From NCBI GenBank assembly GCA_049999765.1, contig JBNGIQ010009371.1, positions 1 through 64,000 on the forward strand: a DNA stretch of 64,000 nt. Reading direction: 5' to 3'. This stretch comes from Phaeoceros laevis (lineage: Eukaryota > Anthocerotophyta > Anthocerotopsida > Notothyladales). The position numbers were made by a program, and so were the translations under genes. Positions 20,820 through 32,678 of the stretch are shown piece by piece; position 1 is the stretch's first letter, and the number at the start of each line of letters is the position of its first letter. A model generated the notes under the pieces. That model saw only the letters and a program-made list of their open reading frames with translations. It was not told the DNA's origin and made no database searches.

Positions 20820-21165
20820 TAGGACAGGGTCTAGGTTACAACTTACAAATGCAGCTCCAACAGCCTGATTACCTTGCCATCCACTTTCCTGAATTTGTGC
20901 ATGGAGCTGAGCAAGTCCTAGAGGCAGAGATGCTAAAATTGAACATACCTGTAGTAGGCACAAAAATGTAACAGAATCTGGAAAACGTGATGCCTTCTTG
21001 GTCCATACTACTGTAAAGATTAAGGTTTCCTGACCCATTCCGAACTGAGCATAACCCGAAAGCATCCATATCCAACATTTTTATCTGGAAGCTTTTAAGT
21101 CTGTCAAACACATTGTGAGCCTCCTCTAAGCTACCGCACTTTGCATACATGTCACCACTGCAGAA
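20820..21165 (-). pseudogene. PPR pseudogene fragment
   Basis: On the minus strand, MYAKCGSLEEAHNVFDRL, then (after frame changes) MLSGYAQFGMGQETL, then PDSVTFLCLLQVCSI and LAQLHAQIQESGWQ. These match consecutive motifs of the intact PPR gene at 23303-26482. At least two frameshifts separate them. Confidence 0.85.
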
Positions 21166-23302
21166 ACATTGCCCCTGAGTGCACGATCATGATCAGGCAA
21201 CGTCCTACGAAAACCTTGTCCAGACTGTAGCATCCACATCAATTGCATCCTTGTGTGGGTAGAGTACTCTACCCATACCACTAGTGGGGAGGGCTGCGGT
21301 GGTTGGTGCTTTGCTTGCAAGTGGGACACTTCGATTCTAGTAAGTGGGTAACAAGCTTGTTAACAAGCCTTTGTCAAGAATGCAGGTCACATACTCGACT
21401 GTGAGTGTGTGACATGCATGTGGCTTGGCATGGTACGGTACGGTGTGGGAAACTATGATTGTACATCACATGGCCATGGAGATGTCGCACATCATGCAAA
21501 GACAAGAGCCAGCAGCTCATAACTTCTCATCGTACAAGCAGACCTAGCTTCTCTGAGTGTTGCTGCTCACGATCAGGTCCTACGAGCCAGTGGCACGGTT
21601 GCATTTGCATACAGCTATGGTGGGATTGGCACCTTCTACACGAATTTCACACAAGGGAGTGTGATCTGATTTGCTGGTGGGCTCTCCGGTGGCTGTCATG
21701 TAAGGAGACCTCGCAAGCAATTATTGGGTGGTTTCTTCTCCATCGAGAATGCGTTCGTGGAACAATGGCCCCCTGGCTGGACTGTGCTTCCAGGTTGGAA
21801 CAATGAGTAGACACCAGCAAAGGAGATTTTCAGTTGTCACAGTCTCTGAGCTGAGAGTTGAGCTGGCTGCAGCACAAAGCACTAAGGTCTCCTTTGCAAG
21901 CCAGGGGCGCTGGTTGACGGAACCGGGCCAGCTGGGCAAAGGGTGGTCTTCCTGAGGCCTGACCCAACAAGACGGCGCTTCTTCATCCTATTAGGGATGC
22001 GAAACAGGTACCCCCATAAAGTTGCGGTGTTTCCTTTTGAGCTCTTAAGAGCCTCTGCTCAACCGCAACTTCTCGATATGCTGGCAGGACATGCAAATCA
22101 GGAGGTGCCGCACATGTGTTGCATCTATTTGACTGATGGAGTAGGAACTTGTAGTGTCCATCACAAGCATATCTACTCATGCTGGTCTCGAAGAGGACAG
22201 GAACCTGTCGAGTACATGGTGGGATGTTTCATGAGAAAGGTCTGATGTCTGCTGGTGCTCGCAAGATGTACTTGGAGTTCGCTTGTAACATGCCAGATTG
22301 ATGACTTGTTCGGCTGATGTCGCCTCTGTAAGGGGAGGGCAATTGAGTGTCTTCATTTGTATTGCACTCATTAGGTATGAGGGGAGTTTGTATGGGAGCT
22401 CTGAGCAGACACAGATGTCTTTGACGGCGTGCTTGCAAGCCAGAGATTTTGTGCCTAGGAAGCTGATGCTCAAAGCAGATGGTCCAGCATGGTCAGATGA
22501 GAGATGGCTGTGCTTCAATTGGTATTGTTCCAGACGAGGTCACACTGACATGGATCGTGCATGCTCCTGGCAGATTCGTCCCACCAAGCATGCTACCCAG
22601 CCAATTCTGGAAAGCTCATGCATGTCTGCAGCATGTCTGCAGTACTATGGGAGACCTGCTCCTGGCAAGTTCAGGTCGAAAGGAGCTACACCTTTGAGCT
22701 GATTGCCAACAGCTTCTGCGATATCTTCCACCCTGACTCGTGCCAGCAGAAACGGATGCAGCACTGTTGTCTATCCCTCGATGGGAAAGCAACCTCGTAA
22801 TTAATGAGGTACGCGTGTGATTGTCTGTAAGTTCTTAGATTACTACCTCATCCTGGCACGACCAGACGGTCGGTGCCATGGTTGATTTTTTACAGTTTAT
22901 TGACGGCAAATGCCACTGGCTTGGCATACTGTCAGCCGGCTACGTTATGATAGAACCAGGTGGCTGAGATGGATACTTTTGTTGCACAGGGTCACAAAAG
23001 GGTGGGAGCATGAGGGAGTCATCGGTGATCACTCCCCGGCTGTCCGGGCGGAGCAACCGGCCACGGTGGCTCATCCGTGCTGGCAGCCCAGCGACGGGCA
23101 TCTCACGGTGGCTCCGGATCCTGTCCGGCGGGCCGCAATGTCTCAACCCCAGGCTATCAACTGCCCGCTCCCGACGTCGCTAGGCGCGTTTCTGGTTATG
23201 TTGCTGTAAGTGTGCACTTTGCCTCTGCAGTATGGGGTATATGTTACTCATCTTGCCAGAAATACTTGACGAAGTGCAGCTGGTGAAGGTCATGTTCGAC
23301 TG
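21166..23302. other. Gene-poor stretch upstream of the PPR gene
   Basis: No convincing gene. A possible PPR remnant lies near 22470-22610 (+), reading GIVPDEVTLTWIVHA, but the neighbouring motifs are lost. Other short frames on both strands have no recognisable domain. The PPR promoter should lie at the right end. Confidence 0.4.
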
Positions 23303-26300
23303 ATGGCCGCTGGACTGGGCGCGGCCTTAGATGCTTGTGGGCCACCAATGCCAGGGTTGAGGCACCGCGTGCCAGGACTAGTACCTGAGATTAATGGGTT
23401 TGGAGCCCTGAGCCACCCAGGAGGAAAGGTGTCGTGTGCCAAAAGTTCTGCAACCTGTGGACAGGATAGAACACCTCCAAACGAGCTACCTCAACAGTCT
23501 TTTGCAGATCCGGCGCTGTGGTGGGACAACAGACTGAGCAAGCCGACTCTCCAACATCCTGAGCTAAGGTCCTCCAAGGTGAACAATCGGCACAAGCCTG
23601 CTTGGGTGGACTCGCAGCCAGCAAGGTGGGACGTTGGGAGGAAGAAGCACACCGAGTCTGTATTCACTTCAGTTCAAGGACAAGCTGATTTTGCAGCATA
23701 TGAGGGCCGTTTGGAGGTGGAAATGTGCAGGAACCTATGCGAGGATGGACGGATTTCTGACGCTGTGGATGCTTTGGATCTACCAGTGCAGCGAGGATGC
23801 TATGTAGATAAGAATCTCTTCTATCGCCTCCTGAAGTGGTGCATCTCGCACAAGGACCTGGTTTTGGGCAGGCGCATCCATGCTTTCACTGTGAAAAATG
23901 GGTATGAAGGAGACTCGTTTCTGGCCACCCACCTCATCGGTCTGTACTCTTCGCATGGGAGGCTGGAGGAGGCAATGCAAGTCTTCACGAAAGTATCTAC
24001 ACCAAGCTCGTACAACTGGGCTGCCATCATCTTCGCATATGCTAGACATGGAGAAGCTCCAGAGGCTATAGGACTGTACCGAAAAATGCGCAAGTCAACC
24101 ACTGTTAGGCCTGATGACCGGATCTATTCAGCAGTTCTCAAAGCATGTGCTGCTGCGGGGGATTTAGTTGCTGGCAAGGAGGTCCATGCACACATTCTTG
24201 CCAGTGCAGGGAAGCCAGATATCTTTGTTCTGAACGGGCTGGTTGACATGTACTCAAAGTGCAGAAGCTTAGAGGATGCCCGCAGGGTGTTTGACGAACT
24301 TCCCACCAAAAATGTTTTCACATGGACCTCGATGATTGCAGGGTATGCCCAGCAGGGGATGGGTCAGGAAGCCCTTGGTCTTTACAGCAGTATGAAACTC
24401 GAAGGCCTGAGTCTTCCTAGTCCTGTCACGTACGTATGCCTGCTGCAGGCATGTGCCAGAGTAGGTGCAGGAGCACTTCATGAGGGGAAGCAGCTGCATG
24501 CAGAGATCAAAGAACGAGGACTGCAACAGGATATGGTTCTCGGTGGCAGCTTAGTTAACATGTATGCAAAGTGCGGGAGCATAGAGGATGCTCGCAGAGT
24601 GTTTGACAGGCTTCCAGCAAGGAATGTTGTCACATGGACCGCAATGATTGCAGGATATGCCCAGCAGGGGATGGGCCAGGAAGCCCTAACCCTCTACAGC
24701 AGTTTACAACTTGAGGGCCATACTCCGCCCAATTCCGTTACATTTGTATGTCTGCTACAGGCATGTGCCAGTGTGGGTGTAGGAGCTCTTCATGCGGGAA
24801 AGAAGCTGGATGCGCTGATCACAGAACGAGGACTGCAAGAGGATGTGGTCCTAGGGGGCAGCTTGGTCAACATGTATGCGAAGTGCGGCAGCTTACAGGA
24901 TGCTCGCCGAGTGTTTGACAGACTTCCAGCAAGGAATGTTGTAGCATGGAATGCGATTATTGCAGGGTATGCTCAGCAGGGTATGGGTCAAGAAGCCCTT
25001 AGTCTTTACAGTAGGATGCAGCAGGAAGGCATGAGCCGTCCAGATTCTGTTACATATACATGCCTGCTGCAAGCATGTGCAAGTGTAGGTGCCGCAGCCC
25101 TGCTTCAGGGAAAGGAGCTCCATGCGGAGATTCAACATAACGAATGGCAAGACGATATCGTTCTGGCCTGCAGCTTGGTTAATATGTATGCAAAGTGTGG
25201 TAGCTTAGAGGATGCTCGTAGCGTGTTTGACATGCTTCCAGCCAGGGATGTCATAGCATGGAATGCGATGCTTGCAGGGTATGCGCAGCATGGGATGGCT
25301 CAGGAAGCCCTTACCCTTTACAAGAGCATGCAAGTCGTAGGCCTGACTCCTCCCAATTCTGTTACATATGTTTGCCTGTTGCAGGCATGTGCAGCTGCCG
25401 CAGCTCTGCCTTTGGGAAAGCAGTTGCATGCAGAGATTGAGGAACGAAGATTGCAAGTTGATGTGGCTGTGGGAGCAGCACTGATAAATATGTATTCAAA
25501 GTGTGGGAGCACGTCTGATTCACAGCGGGTGTTTGATTCACTGCCTCAGAGAAGTGTTGAGGCTTGGGGCGCACTGATTAGTGGATACGCCCACCAAGGA
25601 GATAGTGATGTTGTGTTTAGATTGCTTGACAGGATGATATTGGACGACGTACAGCCTGATGACGTCACCTTGCTTAGTGTGCTGACAGTGTGCAATCATG
25701 TGGGCCTGGTGGACAAAGGCCGAGAGTACTTTAAGGCGTTGAGGACAGAGTATGGCATCAGTCCAACGCTAAAGCACTTCACATGCATGGTAGATCTTTT
25801 TGGGCGTGCAGGTCATTTGGATGATGCACTACAGATGGTCAAGACCATGCCATTCCCACCTAATGATGTAGTGTGGCATACTCTCTTAGGCACGTGTGGG
25901 AAGTGGAAGAACGTCGAGATTGGACAACAGGCTTTTGAGGGTGCAATGAGCCTGGATGAAACAGATGCTGTAGCTTATGTGTTGATGTCCAACATTTACG
26001 CAAGTGCTAAGATGTGGGAGGTAGCAAAGGAGATGCAAGTAAGGAGAAAGAAACTGGGAGCATGGAAGAAGCCTGGCCAGAGCTGGTGGACTGATATGTG
26101 TGGAGTGGTGCATACATTTGTTGCTGGGGACAAAAAGCATCCTGAGAGTGAAGGTACCTATGCTAGGCTGGACCAGCTAGTCCCCAAACTGAAGAAGGCA
26201 GGATATGTACCTCACCTGGACTCGTCGTTGCGGGACATATCTGATGGTGAGAAGGAAGCTGAGTTGTGTGGGCACAGCGAGAAATTGGCTATTGCATATG

Positions 26301-26482
26301 CCCTGAGTAAGACACCTGAGGGGACAACCATTCGCATTGCTAAAAATCTGCGTGTATGCACGGATTGTCACATTGCAACAGCTTACATATCAAAAGTAGA
26401 AAAGCGCACTATAATCTGCCGGGATGCAAGTCGCTTCCATGTCTACAAGGACGGGAGATGTTCATGTGAGGACTATTGGTAG
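23303..26482 (+). CDS. DYW-class pentatricopeptide repeat protein (intronless, 1059 aa)
   Basis: This is one open frame of 1059 codons. An N-terminal leader of about 150 residues, fit for organelle targeting, is followed by PPR motifs of the PLS type, then E/E+ and a complete DYW domain. The DYW domain has the deaminase-like HSE (991-993), the CTDCH zinc ligands (about 1019-1023) and the terminal Asp-Tyr-Trp. Such proteins recognise one or a few organelle transcripts and edit C to U. The central region has a repeating unit of about 103 codons (NMYAKCGS...DARRVFDRLPARNVV...AGYAQQGMGQEAL...VCLLQACA). Its copies are nearly identical, so the array has been recently amplified or homogenised. Fragments of the same family lie at 15441-15670, 15761-15807, 20820-21165 and 56195-56330. 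Organelle and target cannot be told. Confidence 0.93.
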   Translation: MAAGLGAALDACGPPMPGLRHRVPGLVPEINGFGALSHPGGKVSCAKSSATCGQDRTPPNELPQQSFADPALWWDNRLSKPTLQHPELRSSKVNNRHKPAWVDSQPARWDVGRKKHTESVFTSVQGQADFAAYEGRLEVEMCRNLCEDGRISDAVDALDLPVQRGCYVDKNLFYRLLKWCISHKDLVLGRRIHAFTVKNGYEGDSFLATHLIGLYSSHGRLEEAMQVFTKVSTPSSYNWAAIIFAYARHGEAPEAIGLYRKMRKSTTVRPDDRIYSAVLKACAAAGDLVAGKEVHAHILASAGKPDIFVLNGLVDMYSKCRSLEDARRVFDELPTKNVFTWTSMIAGYAQQGMGQEALGLYSSMKLEGLSLPSPVTYVCLLQACARVGAGALHEGKQLHAEIKERGLQQDMVLGGSLVNMYAKCGSIEDARRVFDRLPARNVVTWTAMIAGYAQQGMGQEALTLYSSLQLEGHTPPNSVTFVCLLQACASVGVGALHAGKKLDALITERGLQEDVVLGGSLVNMYAKCGSLQDARRVFDRLPARNVVAWNAIIAGYAQQGMGQEALSLYSRMQQEGMSRPDSVTYTCLLQACASVGAAALLQGKELHAEIQHNEWQDDIVLACSLVNMYAKCGSLEDARSVFDMLPARDVIAWNAMLAGYAQHGMAQEALTLYKSMQVVGLTPPNSVTYVCLLQACAAAAALPLGKQLHAEIEERRLQVDVAVGAALINMYSKCGSTSDSQRVFDSLPQRSVEAWGALISGYAHQGDSDVVFRLLDRMILDDVQPDDVTLLSVLTVCNHVGLVDKGREYFKALRTEYGISPTLKHFTCMVDLFGRAGHLDDALQMVKTMPFPPNDVVWHTLLGTCGKWKNVEIGQQAFEGAMSLDETDAVAYVLMSNIYASAKMWEVAKEMQVRRKKLGAWKKPGQSWWTDMCGVVHTFVAGDKKHPESEGTYARLDQLVPKLKKAGYVPHLDSSLRDISDGEKEAELCGHSEKLAIAYALSKTPEGTTIRIAKNLRVCTDCHIATAYISKVEKRTIICRDASRFHVYKDGRCSCEDYW
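24230..25510 (+). repeat. Recently homogenised PPR triplet array
   Basis: About four successive copies of a unit near 310 bases long, each encoding a P-L-S triplet, share long identical DNA stretches such as atgtatgcaaagtgcgg and ggatatgcccagcagg. This exceeds what conserved protein function alone would need. Confidence 0.8.
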
Positions 26483-27562
26483 GTGAGTGCAAGCAGGTAT
26501 GTCTGCTATGGCTTGGTGCTCGGGAAACAACAGCTTACCATTGCCTCTGAGTATATTCCCATGAATGAAGAGAGAAGGATATGCGCTACATTAATACTGG
26601 GTGGTCTTCTTCGTGCTATCTGGATGATCAACAAGGATTTTGATCCATCCAAGGACTGGACAGTGGATGATAACCTGCGGTATGTTCGATGTTTCTGTGC
26701 CGCATTTCAGGTCTTATCTGCTTTCAATGTAATACTAAAGCCTGTGTCGTTCCTGTTGAATAGTTGCCAGAGCTGGTGATTGGAAGCATTCACGTGTAGT
26801 AGTGACAAAATCAAGAAGCCAAGCACGAAGTCACCTGCTGCTGAAGTAGCTTCGCTTTCAGCCTAGGGCCAGCCCTTGGAATGCGCTGATAGGGTATGCT
26901 CATGCTTGGAGGTAGCAATCATATGTTCCTTACGGAGGTCGATTTGCTTGTGGTGGTAAAGAGTGAAGCATAATTTTTTGCTAACTGTGTTTTGCTGCAG
27001 GAGTTGACGGCTTCTCTCAGCGACTCCCGAGTAACGTACCATAGCTTACAAAGGCTTGTAGTTTGCTATGATGATGTGGTCATTGCACGTGGCTGACTCA
27101 GCCTAAACGTTCAAACGGGGACAGATGCTGATCCTTAAAAGGACCAACTCTGGGGTTGATCCATCATCCATGCATGCCGTTTGTGGCGATTAAATGCTCT
27201 GTGAGGCTTATCTGGTCATGTCGGTTCTTGGTTAAACTACAGTCGGGTCGTGCTAGGCAGGCGGGCAATCGAACCGTGCAGTCATGCGGGGGTTCGGAAT
27301 TGTCCGATACACATAGTAGTCGTACAGAGTCTACAGACATTTATTGTAGACCTCGAAAGGGCCGAACTTGGTCGAAGGTCGGAAGTTCAAACGTTCAAAC
27401 CTCACCAACTACTTATCAGGAAAATCCTAACGCCACCTAGGCTCCACGTGGCGGGAGACTGCCACCACTACGTCGGGGCTTCATTCCAAATTCAGGAAGG
27501 AAGAGGGGAAACAACGAAGCATTGCTCCAGAATGCACCAACGACGGATCCAATCACGAAGCG
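26483..27562. other. Intergenic between PPR and COQ9 genes
   Basis: A 98-codon frame at 26483-26779 starts right after the PPR stop and matches nothing I know. About 45 bases near 27058-27105 resemble the intron 7/exon 8 boundary of the P450 at 11805-11862, a possible tiny relic. Around 27225-27415 there are B-box-like phrases (aatcgaacc reversed, gttcaaacc), but no complete SINE. Confidence 0.35.
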
Positions 27563-29564
27563 ATGTCATCCGGGCGCCATCACAGCAGCATGCTGGCGAG
27601 GCAGCTTCGATCGTTCGTCAACCACCGGCTGGTGGTGCGCACCAGCGACGCCGGGACTGCCTTGCAGCAGAGCGTCAGGCAGGTGCATCGAGCTGCACAG
27701 GTCTGTAATCGGCGGAGGCTGTGTACGCCCAGCCAGGGCTTGAGGCCGCAAGGAGGTGAGGGAAGTTTTCAGGAGTTGAGGAAGTTTTCGTCCTCGTCGA
27801 TTCATCGTCCAGGGGGACCAGCAGGTGACTCAATTTGCGCCTCTTCGTGCCGTGATCTGGCAGAATGTTGTCAATTTGGTAATGTCAGTGAATTTGAGCT
27901 TTGCTCATGGAGGAACGGGGTGAACGTTTGACCCACTCGCCGGAACTTGAAACAGGTCCCAACCCTCGAGTGGTGAAGGAGGGTGATCCAGACTCTCCTC
28001 AGGCAGCAACTAGTACATCGGGGGAGGCTGGAAGTAGTGCCGGACACGGTCCAAGTGGTGCCAGCACGGCGGACGCGGCATCCAGCAGCCCGGATGAAGG
28101 AGATGCAAGCTCCGAGAATGAGCGAGTTGTTGATGACAAAACTCGGACTCTCCAGGCAGCTTTGACTTACGTGGTATTGTAACCTGTTGCTGCATGCATG
28201 TTGCTTGTCATATGTGTAGGTGGCAGAGAACCTTTCATGATCAGGTCAGCTTGCCATGCGTTCACCGATTTATGTAGGCACAAGCCGCTATTTCTCAAGT
28301 GCAAGGTTTCTTCGCTGTGCTGTTGCTACTTGCAGCCTAGACTGGGATGGACACAAGCGGCGCTGAGAGAGGGAGCCAAGGATGTTGGTCTTTCTCCCTC
28401 TATCGTCGGGGCATTTCCACGAAGAGGAGCAGAACTTGTGGAGGTGGGAGGGCCTTAACTTGTGTCAAGATCCCAATTAAGGCACTGAGATTGTCCTCTA
28501 TAAATGTTGCACTGCTGATGCCGTTCTGACTTGCAGTTCTTTATGGATGAGGCCCTCCGGAAGTTGGTTGAGGAGGCAGAGAGTAAACGAGACGAGTTGT
28601 CAAAGATGTTGCACCGTGAAAGGGTCACAGCTCTGGTTCGGATGCGATTGGAGATGCTGGAACCCTACTTGAGCAAGTGGCCACAAGCGCTTAACATACA
28701 GGTGACCAAAGTAAAATGTTGTCTCAGCTAGTTATCAACAGAGCTTTATTGGTGTTGTGCCTGGAAACCATCAATGCTACACCCAGCTTGGCAGTACGGT
28801 GTTCAAGGCTGTGTGAGGCTTTGCATACTAGTTCTATCTTGCATGAAGTACTTCAATATCTCATGTGATTGAAGTTACCTGCGATAACCTGCTTTTGGTC
28901 TCTTACTTGCCTTGCTGCAGTTGAATCCAGTGAATGCCCCAAGAAGCTTGAAGCAGAGAGCGGTTCTTATTGATGAGATTTGGCACCTTGCTGGTGATAG
29001 GGCCACCAATGCAGATTGGTATGCAAAACGTGCCCTTTTAGGGTTTTGGTATAATCTATCAGAAGTGTACATGTTGACCGACTTATCTCCAGGTACTAGT
29101 GATGGAAAATTTCCCTTTCTCTGAGTCTTCACTTCTCACACATTGGGAACTCAATTGCAGGATATAAGAGTGCCACCTAAGCCTATCGGCATACCCCTAT
29201 TCTGCACTGCTGCACTCCTGTTGATCTTAACTCCAACATCAGCAGGAGTGTTAACACTTGTTTTTTCTGTATCCTGCTTTTGAACTGTGTTCGTTTCATT
29301 CCGTCTGGATGGTCGTAGGATTTCGCAACACATGGGAGTTTGTACGGAAACGAATGGACAACGTTGTTGAGTGCAGCAAGGCAGCACAAGAGGTTCTAGC
29401 TTCTTCCTCCAACCTGAGCTGTGATCGTTTCCCCCTGGTCATTGATCTGAACTTTGCTTCTGTTTTCTTTCGCCCAGACCGCCCATATGGCGCAAGCAGT
29501 GACTCTAGGGCTGGGAAACACCCTCCAGTCCTATTTGAAGCAATTCGCACGGTCTGCATTTTGA
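27563..29564 (+). CDS. COQ9: COQ9, ubiquinone biosynthesis protein (7 exons, 361 aa)
   Basis: Exons are 27563-27824, 27956-28173, 28336-28443, 28537-28701, 28921-29092, 29319-29392 and 29478-29564, all GT-AG and in frame. COQ9 is a lipid-binding mitochondrial protein that supports the COQ7 hydroxylase in ubiquinone synthesis. Diagnostic phrases include YVPRLGWTQAALREGAKDVG, LSPSIVGAFPRRGAELVEFF, MLEPYLSKWPQALNIQ, DEIWHLAGDRATNADWYAKR and SEVYMLTDLSPG. The arginine-rich N terminus (MLARQLRSFVNHRLVVRT) fits a mitochondrial presequence. A Ser/Gly/Ala-rich linker follows, encoded by exon 2. Two in-frame ATGs (27563, 27590) could start it. Exon 1 could alternatively end at 27700. The last exon was chosen because it gives a family-like tail, AHMAQAVTLGLGNTLQ. 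Confidence 0.9.
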
Positions 29565-29910
29565 TGGTCTTCCAGTGAGCGAGCTGCTACTGAGACATGA
29601 GTAATTAAACATGTACTTCACTACATACATACAATTATGTCATGTACATATCGTGAGTTAATTCAATTGTACATATTGCTGGCGTCCATTTTGCGAAGTG
29701 CCATCGCATGATCGCACTGAAGTAAACGCTCTCGTCAGCTTGCCCTTGCACCGAGAAATTTGTCGATCCGTTCCTTGATTGGGAGGAGATCAGTGTGCGA
29801 GATCGAAATTTCTCAATACTGTTGTATGTCGGCGCCCTGAGCAGACACCTTGAGCAGGGCAGGCTGTTCAAAGTTCAGATGAAAGGATCGGTTTTTGCAT
29901 CGAGGCTGCG
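29565..29910. other. Spacer between COQ9 and COG8
   Basis: About 350 bases holding the COQ9 3-prime UTR and COG8 promoter. A 78-codon minus-strand frame (29635-29871) has no recognisable feature. Confidence 0.4.
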
Positions 29911-32678
29911 ATGAGCGCTTCTGTAGCGGGGTCCCCGGGGCCCCTCTTGCTGCCTTTAAGCAATCCTTCGCAAGAAGCTTATGTTTCGGAGTTGCTGTCC
30001 TTCACTTTGGATCGCTTGCACAAGGTGGATGCTGTGACAGTGGTATGCGCAGGGATCTGGTTGCATGTGGTTTTGCGGGACTGGCATTGACGGAAATTTG
30101 CGTTTTTTGATCTGGTTTAGGAGCCGGAGCTGCTCCGTGTCGATGCCGAGCGCATTCAACGGCAGATGCAGGAGGTGGCAGTGTCACACTACAGGGCTTT
30201 CATCACGGCAGCTGATGCTGTGCAGTCTATCAGTACAGAAATCCAGGCAGTTGACACCCACTTGGAAGCTTTGGTAAGGAACAGAATATATGTAACGAGT
30301 TTCAGATCCAAGCTGGTGGGTGGGGATTTATTGCTATGTTGGAATGCAGGTTGCAGAAATACCTAAGCTCACTGCAGGATGTAACGAATTCATGGAGGAA
30401 GCACAACAGATTCTGGAAAAGCGCAAGCTGAACCGCACGCTTCTCGTGCATCACAGCACTCTTCTTGATTTGCTTGAGATTCCCCAGCTTATGGACACGT
30501 AGTGCTCGAAAACCCTGTTGGCATTTCTTGTAATTTGAGCATGGTGCTGATACTATAACGGTTAGCTTATCGGATACGCATTTTTTCTCTGGCAGGTGTG
30601 TTCGCAATGGGAATTATGATGAAGCTCTAGACCTGGAAGCATTTGTTTCAAAGCTGGCAACCATGCATTCGAAGTAGGATGGTTTTTTTTTCCGCACTGA
30701 CAGCGACTGTACTTGAAGTCGCAACTTATTTAATCTGCACTGTCCTTTATCTTCTGTCCACAGGCTTCCGGTGATACAGTCCCTGGCAGCTGATGTGCGA
30801 CTAACAACAGAGTCTTTGCTTACACAGATTCTGCAAAAACTTCGTTCCAACATTCAGGTACTTAACGGTATACTTGATGTGACCACTGAGCAGTTTCTCC
30901 ACTGTATCTTCGCTTAGTCGTTTTAACCTCTTTATTTTGCAGCTTCCAGAGTGTCTCCGAGTTATTGGCTACTTGAGAAGATTATCTGCGTTCAGTGAGC
31001 ATGAAATGCGGCTGCAGGTGATTCTCTTTTTTATACTGGATTTATTTTTAGATTTATAAGTTGCATTGCATGTCATTGAAGTTTCAGCTATCCAAGGCGC
31101 TGTCGTTGGGTGCTTGCAGTTTCTGAGATGTAGAGAATCTTGGCTCGCTGGCATCATTGACGACCTGGACCAGGGTAACCCATATGAGTATCTGAAGAGG
31201 ATGGCTGACTGTCACAGAGTGCATTTGTTCGACGTGGTTACACAGTACCGAGCCATTTTTACTGATGACACATCTGGCAATGAGGACAATAGTGATGGTG
31301 GCCTGCTGTATAGCTGGGCTATGCACAGGATAAGCTCACTTCTTGCAGTTCTCGAGGCTGTCCTGCCAAAGATCACAGAGGGCGTTTCCCTTGGAGTAAT
31401 CCTTGAGCAATGCATGGTGAAGACATACAAACGCTGAAATGTAGTGTGCATATACGATTTTGCAGATTTCTCCACTCTTGGCTTACCCCTGCTTATTTTG
31501 CAGTACTGTGGGATGAGTCTTGGTAGAGTGGGACTTGACTTCAGAGGCCTATTGCCACCATTGTTCGAGAGGTACGTGATAGGTTGAATGCTGGGATGCA
31601 TGTTTAGTCTATATAGTTCAGGGCCTTTCTTACATAGCTGTTCTTTCAAGTAGGTCTGTGCACGGGTTGTTCGTACGCAACATGTCAATGACAGTTGAAA
31701 ATTTCCAGGTATGTTCTTGCTTTCTTGTTGTAATTGCTACTCATTTTTTTCTACTGGACCGAGCATGCACTTCGATTTCAGTTTCTCTACCTGTGTCATG
31801 GATTGTGTGCAGCACGTTCTAGATTTGCACCGCTGGGTCCCTCTGCCTCCTGTTGGGGCACCTGTGAGGAGCAGTGGTGATGATGGCCCTGACGATGTCA
31901 CACCACCATACGCTTTGATGGAGCACCCTCCTCTAGCTGCCTTTGTTAATGGTAGGGGAGTGGTAGAATGCAGCTCTCAATTCATGAATGGAATCCTCCA
32001 TGTCACTGTCTACCACGGCTTTGGACTAAATATGTGTACCATGTTCAGGTGTGCTCGCTGCACTCAATGAGCTGCGGCACTGTGCACCATTAAACCTGAA
32101 GAAGTTACTGGCTATGGAGCTACAGCGAGCTCTCCAGAGTGTGTCAGATTCTTTGTTGCGGTACAACGCAACTCGGATGTTACGAGACAGTGAAACAAAC
32201 CTCTTTCTAGCAATGTGCAAGGCTTTTATTGAGGTAAGCTTAACAAGGAAGGTTGGTTTTCTGACAGGATGCATGTCCAATGCTTGTTTTGCCAGCTTAA
32301 GAATGGCTGTATATCGAAGTCTTTTCTGAGAAAATTCTGTTGCAGATTGCCTGCCCTTACTGTATACTTTGTTTCGGACGTTGCTACACTGGTGGATCAA
32401 GTCTGATAAAGATGAAGGATCCTCTGGAAGATCTGCAAAAGCTCATAACCACCAGTTCATTTCCCTCGTTGAGAGGAACCGGGACTGGCTTGATTGACCA
32501 CCGACATGTTGCGAACGGCGAGCAGTCTCACAAAGCTCCTATCAGGAATGGGGACACAAAAATAGGAGATACATCAAACCTTTCAAAAACGGAGGTTACA
32601 CCTTCGGAAAATGGATCTGAGTGTATCTCAGAGGCTTCACTTGTCACTGGACCTGACAGCTCGATACAACCCCCTTGA
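29911..32678 (+). CDS. COG8: COG8, conserved oligomeric Golgi complex subunit 8 (12 exons, 579 aa)
   Basis: Exons are 29911-30024, 30121-30273, 30350-30498, 30596-30673, 30764-30857, 30943-31017, 31120-31416, 31504-31571, 31654-31708, 31813-31951, 32049-32233 and 32346-32678. They total 1740 bases in frame. COG8 (Dor1 family) belongs to the peripheral Golgi COG tethering complex for retrograde vesicle traffic. Strongly conserved phrases include [71 protein letters not shown] and [20 protein letters not shown]. Length is as in other plants. Introns are 49 to 112 bases, typical of this window. The C-terminal 100 residues are low-complexity and poorly conserved. Confidence 0.95.

Noticed and set aside
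22470-22700. Additional PPR pseudogene
   Set aside because: One PPR-like phrase (GIVPDEVTLTWIVHA) without neighbouring motifs; suggestive but not enough for a feature of its own.
26483-26779. 98-codon ORF directly after the PPR stop
   Set aside because: No recognisable feature, and it begins at the PPR stop, so it is most likely 3-prime UTR.
27058-27105. Third copy of the CYP85-clan P450
   Set aside because: Only about 45 bases resemble an intron/exon boundary of the P450, too little to call a pseudogene.
27225-27415. tRNA gene or SINE with a gttcaaacc-type B box
   Set aside because: B-box-like phrases occur on both strands, but no A box at proper distance, no cloverleaf and no tail could be found.
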